A stretch of 64,000 nucleotides of DNA, from the NCBI GenBank assembly GCA_024760905.1, contig CM045738.1:45251797-45315796 (forward strand). Direction: 5' to 3'. Position numbers and translations under genes: made by a program. The stretch is from Plotosus lineatus (Eukaryota; Chordata; Actinopteri; Siluriformes; Plotosidae). Below the pieces are notes generated by a model. It worked only from the letters and a program-made list of their open reading frames with translations, had not been told where the DNA came from and did no database searches. Shown here piece by piece: positions 60,061 to 64,000 of the stretch; within the stretch, counting starts at the first letter, position 1; each line of letters opens with the position of its first letter.

Positions 60061-60194
60061 ATGGCGAAGCTGGGTAGCTTTGGTGGAACTGCTAAAAGCG
60101 TCGGTGGTGCTGGTGACAGCGACTTGAAAGAGTTTGTCTGTCCGGTGTGTCTCGAAATATTTGACTCTCCTATGATCACAGAGTGTGGACACAC
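60061..60194 (+). CDS. rnf114: rnf114 coding exon 1
   Basis: Starts ATGGCGAAG, with G at +4 of a reasonable Kozak context (tatcATGG). It encodes a 24-residue Gly/Ser-rich leader and the first four zinc ligands of the RING (three Cys and one His). The donor is AC|GTAAGT at 60195. Confidence 0.9.
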
Positions 60195-60295
60195 GTAAGT
60201 CTGAATTTAAAACCTCTTTATATTGTATTTTCTTACCATACTCTGTCCAGGCTGTGAGCCAACTCGAACCTCATGGTCGATTCTTCCACGACGAG

Positions 60296-60361
<66 letters not shown>

Positions 60362-61431
60362 TATAAAGGAGTCGACTCTGAATGCTTCGAAGCCAAAGCT
60401 TCAAATATAAATTCGATTCCGCGCTATTCTTCACTATAAATGTTCAAAGTGACTGATTTTTAAATGCATCTCATTTCTTTTAACATGCATCGCATTTTAG
60501 ATCTGTTTTCTAGTCCTAATTCGTAGTCATCATTTAAAGTATGATGTTTCCGAGGAGTCGATTCACAGTGCTTTGACTCACGATTCAGAGTCGACTCGAA
60601 AGTTGTTTGGTATTTTGGAAATAGTTTGTCCTTCAGGGTGTTAAATGAGATGTTATCAAGAGATTAGAAGAGATTTTGCTTCGTTATAACACTTTTTTTT
60701 ATTCTAAATGATCTATTTGATCTTAAAAACAGGGTTGTAGATGGAAAGGAAAGTGCGAATGTACTGCGATTCACTTTCGGTTTTGTTTTCCACGACGAGA
60801 GGTCGGAGGTGGGAGGTCGGAGGTGGGAGGTGGGAGCTGGGCTTTCTCCTGGGTGATGGAGGCTGGTAGTTGTCCTTCTCCGACTCGTGCAGTGGAAATA
60901 TACTACTGTATTGCACTTTCTATTTTTCTATTTACAAAATATAGAAATGGTCAGCTTGCCTCATCAACAATGAACAAATTCAATAGATTTGCTAATAGTC
61001 CTTTTTTAATCATAAATAATCTTAAACATCTGGACAGTGGTAGCTTAGTAGTCAAGGCAACGGGTTACTTATCAATAGGTCAGTGATTCAAGCCACACTA
61101 TCACCACTTTTTGGGCCCTTGAACAAGGCTCTTAACTCTCAGTTTTTGGATAAGAGCATCTGCCAAACGCTGTATAAATGTAAATCATTTGAATATCTTG
61201 ATCTTGATTTGAATAAACAGCACCACTACTGATATCAGAATAATTTCTCAGGATCATTCCTGTATGTGTTTTAAGAGCAGATTCTGCAATAGTTGCCTTC
61301 AGGAATGCTTGCGACCCAAACAGCCGGTGTGTGCGGTGTGCAGAGCCGCTTTGGACAAATGGGGAAAAGCCATCGATCTGGAAGCTTTAATCCACTCTAC
61401 AGCAAAACCATGCAAGGGCTGTGGGCAAAAG
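60061..61431 (+). CDS. rnf114: RNF114 RING E3 ubiquitin ligase, 5' part (cut by window edge)
   Basis: Exon 60061-60194 ends in phase 2 at a perfect donor (GTAAGT); exon 61281-61431 follows an acceptor ...AAGAGCAG and ends in phase 0 at GTACGT. The joined 95 residues read [14 protein letters not shown], then ECGHT joined to [17 protein letters not shown]. This is a C3HC4 RING with Cys27, Cys30, Cys42, His44, Cys47, Cys50, Cys62 and Cys65. The CKGCG pair (Cys89, Cys92) is the first half of the C2HC zinc finger that follows the RING in RNF114. Identity rests on the LQECL(K/R)PK(K/Q)PVC block and on the adjacent head-to-head spata2. The family is known as RING E3 ligases with a C-terminal ubiquitin-interacting motif. 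I find no later exons before 64000; they presumably lie beyond it. Confidence 0.9.
61030..61185 (+). mobile_element. tRNA-headed SINE with an L2-type tail, rnf114 intron 1
   Basis: Head GGTAGCTTAGTAGTCAAGGC and GTGATTCAAGCCAC; tail GGATAAGAGCATCTGCCAAA with TAAATGTAAAT, the 3' end shared with L2-group LINEs. Confidence 0.75.
61281..61431 (+). CDS. rnf114: rnf114 coding exon 2
   Basis: The exon completes the split Thr codon and then reads [10 protein letters not shown]. It carries the last four RING cysteines and the start of the second zinc finger. The frame stays open past 61431 to about 61565. The GTACGT donor is chosen because the residues beyond it (VRPWVTLIWERW) do not resemble the family. 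Confidence 0.88.
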
Positions 61432-61607
61432 GTACGTCCGTGGGTAACCTTGATCTGGGAAAGATGGAGGGGTTTTTTGATGACGGTTTTCAGGTCGATA
61501 GACAGAAAGCACAGGATACTTCCTCCACCAAGATCAAGATTTTAAAGGTAAAACTAGGTCTTTGATAGCAAGAACAAAACCCAGTGGAGCTTACAGAGGT
61601 GCCAGCA

Positions 61608-61785
61608 CAGTGGTACCTTGACTTACTGTTACGCATGCCAAATGGATTTGATCCCAGACGAGCCCCCAATTTTGTTACGTATGGAATTTAGGAGATGGAA
61701 GTTGCCCCATGAAACCAGCAAAGCACGACAGACCATGACATAAACGATATACAATTTAAGAATATGAACAAAGTAAGACAAAATA
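61608..61785 (+). mobile_element. Left part of a CAGTGGTACC-type element
   Basis: It begins CAGTGGTACCTTGACTTACT, the same terminal motif as the elements at 34733 and 53693. The right end is uncertain; ATTAATCCGTTCC at about 63445 may belong to it. Confidence 0.5.
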
Positions 61786-61885
61786 CAGACGCTCCCCGAC
61801 TTACGTTCATCCGTTTTACGTTTTTTCGATTTTCCTTTTTTTTTTATTTAAAAAAAGTCAAATTTTGAGTTTAGACGTACCTACG

Positions 61886-61947
<62 letters not shown>

Positions 61948-62776
61948 CGTGTTACCCTTGTGTTGAGACATCGTCTCTGTGATCTTTGTGTTTACACTGT
62001 TTTGCGCACTTTTGTAACCCTAAGCAAATATGGTTGGTCAGAAGCATAAGCCTATTAGCATGAGTGCAAGTCTCATACACAGAGATGAATTAACTATCTG
62101 CTTGGATTGGCACAATCTACCATGCATACTCAGTTAAGCAAAGAGTTGTAAAATGAATGAAAACCCAAAGCCACAAATTACAGAATTACAGATATTTATT
62201 ATCTTTAAGCAGAATCCTAAGAGTGTATACTTATTTTTATATTAATATTCATTAGGATGTGTACTTGTTCTTAGTATGCATCTCTTGAATAAAGTTTACT
62301 TAATTACTTGCACAAAAGAAAGAACTCTCCACTTTGCTGGGATTCACATCAGTGCAGGCTGTGTTCTAAACGAGTTCAACGGCACCCTTGTGCACTTGAA
62401 AGACCGGAAGTCTGTATAACCCACAGCAAGTACACTACTTTTGCAAGTACACTACTTTCGGTATTGAGCGCCTCACATATTGTAAGCGTTGATTGGCTGT
62501 TTTAAGCTTCATGTAAAGTAACTCGGTATAAAAAAGTTACTTATTTGAAATTAATGTTGATATTATTTGATATATTTAATATTATTTTACAATGTTATAT
62601 TTATAATAATTGATTTAGGGGTGTTTTATGAGATACAGTAATGGTATTTGTGGATGTATAGTACAGTATGAGTGTCACATGTCACACGTCATACGTCACT
62701 GTAACAACTTACGTTCACTTTCAACTTACGCTCGGCCGTCCGGAACCAATTAGAAACGTAAGTCGGGGAGCATCTG
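61786..62776. mobile_element. MITE in rnf114 intron 2
   Basis: TA-flanked, with near-perfect inverted ends CAGACGCTCCCCGACTTACG and CGTAAGTCGGGGAGCATCTG. It is 991 bp and contains a (TA)n tract at 61889-61946. It is nested in an older element that starts CAGTGGTACCTTGACTTAC at 61608. Confidence 0.82.
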
Positions 62777-63514
62777 TAATAACTTACATCTTCGAGCTAA
62801 ACAAAATACACATTGAACAAGGGTCCCAAAACAAAGCTAGTCACCAAGCATCTGCAGTACGGCAAATTTAGAGACGGCGCTGGCGGGGAAAGGATTGGAA
62901 TCCCGCGTATCGAAAGAAACAAATGATTAAAATCCTCGCGTTGGCTGTGGGTGAATGTGGACGATGGACTTTGGCGATGAAGTCCCAAATGAGGAAACTT
63001 GGGTGGAGCGCGTTCCATGATCTGCCTTGGCTGACTCGCTTTAGCTGACTTGATCAGCCGCGATGAGTTTCCTTCGATGACCTGTGCACCAAAGAGACTC
63101 GAAGACACTGGAGCCAGTCGGCAACAGGTCCTTAATATAGATTCCTAAAGTTCAGGAAAGTTCCATTCTGGAAAATTCCACATCACCTGACCCGCGCGCA
63201 ACTAGGTCCCCTAATGGAAAATTCCAGACCAAATTAGACCATGCAGACAAAAAAAACCCACTGACCCCAAAACAGCTGAGTAATACCATGTCACTATTTA
63301 CAGAACATTAACTGTATATAATGATATACAATGCTTATACAGTCACATTTATATTTACATTTATTTACATGCTCATAACACAAAATTAAGCCAAAATGCT
63401 CGTTAGATAAAACAAAAATTCCCATTGGAAAAATAGAAAACCAATTAATCCGTTCCAATCCCTTCCGAAACTCATATAACCCAACACAAACACACATATT
63501 TCACCTAATACAGT

Positions 63515-63864
63515 CTGTCTTCCTTTCGGCCTTTTCCCTTTTACTTGGGAGTCGCCACAGCGAATCATCTGATTCGCACGTTTGATTTGTCAGAGGTTTT
63601 TACGTTGGATGCCCTTCCTGTCACAACCCTTTTAGCAAGGGACAGAAACACGCTGACGACTTTGCAGCCTACTCTTTATGAAAGTCAGCAATGGTTCTTT
63701 TACATGCCTCTCACCATAGACAGTGAGAGACATGGCCAACCTTTGATAACCCAGTTAGCTGCACTGGGGGGGACAGTGACAACCTTGTGGAAAGTGCGAC
63801 TCGAACCCCCAACCTTTCGATCAGCGATCCAGCGCCCTATACCACTAGACCACCACTGCCCCCT
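63515..63864 (-). mobile_element. Full-length SINE with an exact 16-bp TSD
   Basis: TTTCACCTAATACAGT stands at 63499-63514 and 63865-63880. The 350-bp insert carries the tRNA head on the right (ACTCGAACCCCCAACCTTTC), the shared body, and a 3' end on the left (GTCGCCACAGCGAATCATCT, CTTCCTTTCGGCC). That end is of the V-SINE/DANA type and unlike the ATTAGGATTAAGC tail of the other copies. Confidence 0.92.
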
Positions 63865-63876
63865 TTTCACCTAATA

Positions 63877-63955
63877 CAGTAGGCCCTCGATATTCGCTGT
63901 GGCGACTCCCAAGTAAAAGGGAAAATGCTGAAAGGAAGACAGACAGACAGACAGA
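63877..63955 (+). mobile_element. Start of a CAGTAGGCCC-type MITE with SINE tail
   Basis: CAGTAGGCCCTCGATATTCG resembles the end at 28624. It runs into GCTGTGGCGACTCCCAAGTA, a SINE 3' end, and (GACA)n at 63937-63954. Confidence 0.5.
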
Positions 63956-64000
63956 GCTCTATGATACCACTCTCTTCTGAAGAAATAAGACTTTCTCCTG

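Noticed and set aside
61432..61565. Extension of rnf114 exon 2 to the GTAAAA donor at about 61554
   Set aside because: The frame is open but the residues (VRPWVTLIWERWRGF) do not fit the family, and the earlier GTACGT donor follows CKGCGQK where the family has an exon end.
63800..63864. Possible tRNA gene in the 63.8 kb copy
   Set aside because: It is the head of a SINE bounded by a 16-bp duplication.

Overview
The window looks like nuclear DNA of a bony fish, most likely a teleost. Two vertebrate genes with GT-AG introns lie in it, and the rest is a dense mixture of transposable elements typical of fish: tRNA-derived SINEs of the V-SINE/DANA type, RTE-, CR1/L2/Rex1- and other non-LTR retrotransposons, Tc1/mariner, hAT, Tigger/pogo and THAP/YqaJ-type DNA transposons, and many TA-flanked MITEs. 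Microsatellites and minisatellites make up several kilobases. I cannot name the species from sequence alone.

Protein-coding genes sit only at the right end. spata2 (minus strand, coding exons 52531-52211 and 50489-49305, 501 residues) is complete. rnf114 (plus strand, coding exons 60061-60194 and 61281-61431) is cut by the window edge after the RING domain and the first half of the next zinc finger. The two genes are head to head, as SPATA2 and RNF114 are in human. The 58.8-60.1 kb interval between them holds a YY1-like site, a candidate untranslated spata2 exon and a small ORF, and probably carries their promoters. Both proteins belong to ubiquitin signalling: SPATA2 bridges the deubiquitinase CYLD to the linear-ubiquitin ligase LUBAC, and RNF114 is a RING E3 ligase.

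Layout. 0-11.7 kb: decayed LINEs, a Tigger fragment, SINEs, a hAT deletion derivative and nested MITEs. 12.9-16.7 kb: two large arrays, a GATA/GACA compound array and a CAT/ATC array with higher-order repeats. 18.5-27.3 kb: one non-LTR insertion flanked by an exact 14-bp target-site duplication; its 5' part is about 3.8 kb of 13-bp satellite, and a second LINE has inserted into that satellite. 28.6-30.7 kb: a MITE swollen by an 11-bp array. 30.8-33 kb: GATA, GA and CA tracts. 34.7-36.7 kb: a TA-flanked DNA transposon with remnants of a THAP protein and a YqaJ/SWIM-type protein on opposite strands. 37.4-39.1 kb: an RTE LINE interrupted by another LINE tail. 39.7-49.3 kb: MITEs, SINEs, a CA-bearing minisatellite, a roughly 200-bp perfect-class foldback and the spata2 3' flank. 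49.3-52.6 kb: spata2, with a broken Tc1 transposon in its intron. 53.7-57.9 kb: nested MITEs. 58.8-64 kb: promoters, rnf114 and more repeats.

I see no convincing new gene system. The most unusual structure is the satellite enclosed within a LINE insertion (18.5-27.3 kb). The foldback at 47.7 kb and the THAP/YqaJ transposon at 34.7 kb come next.
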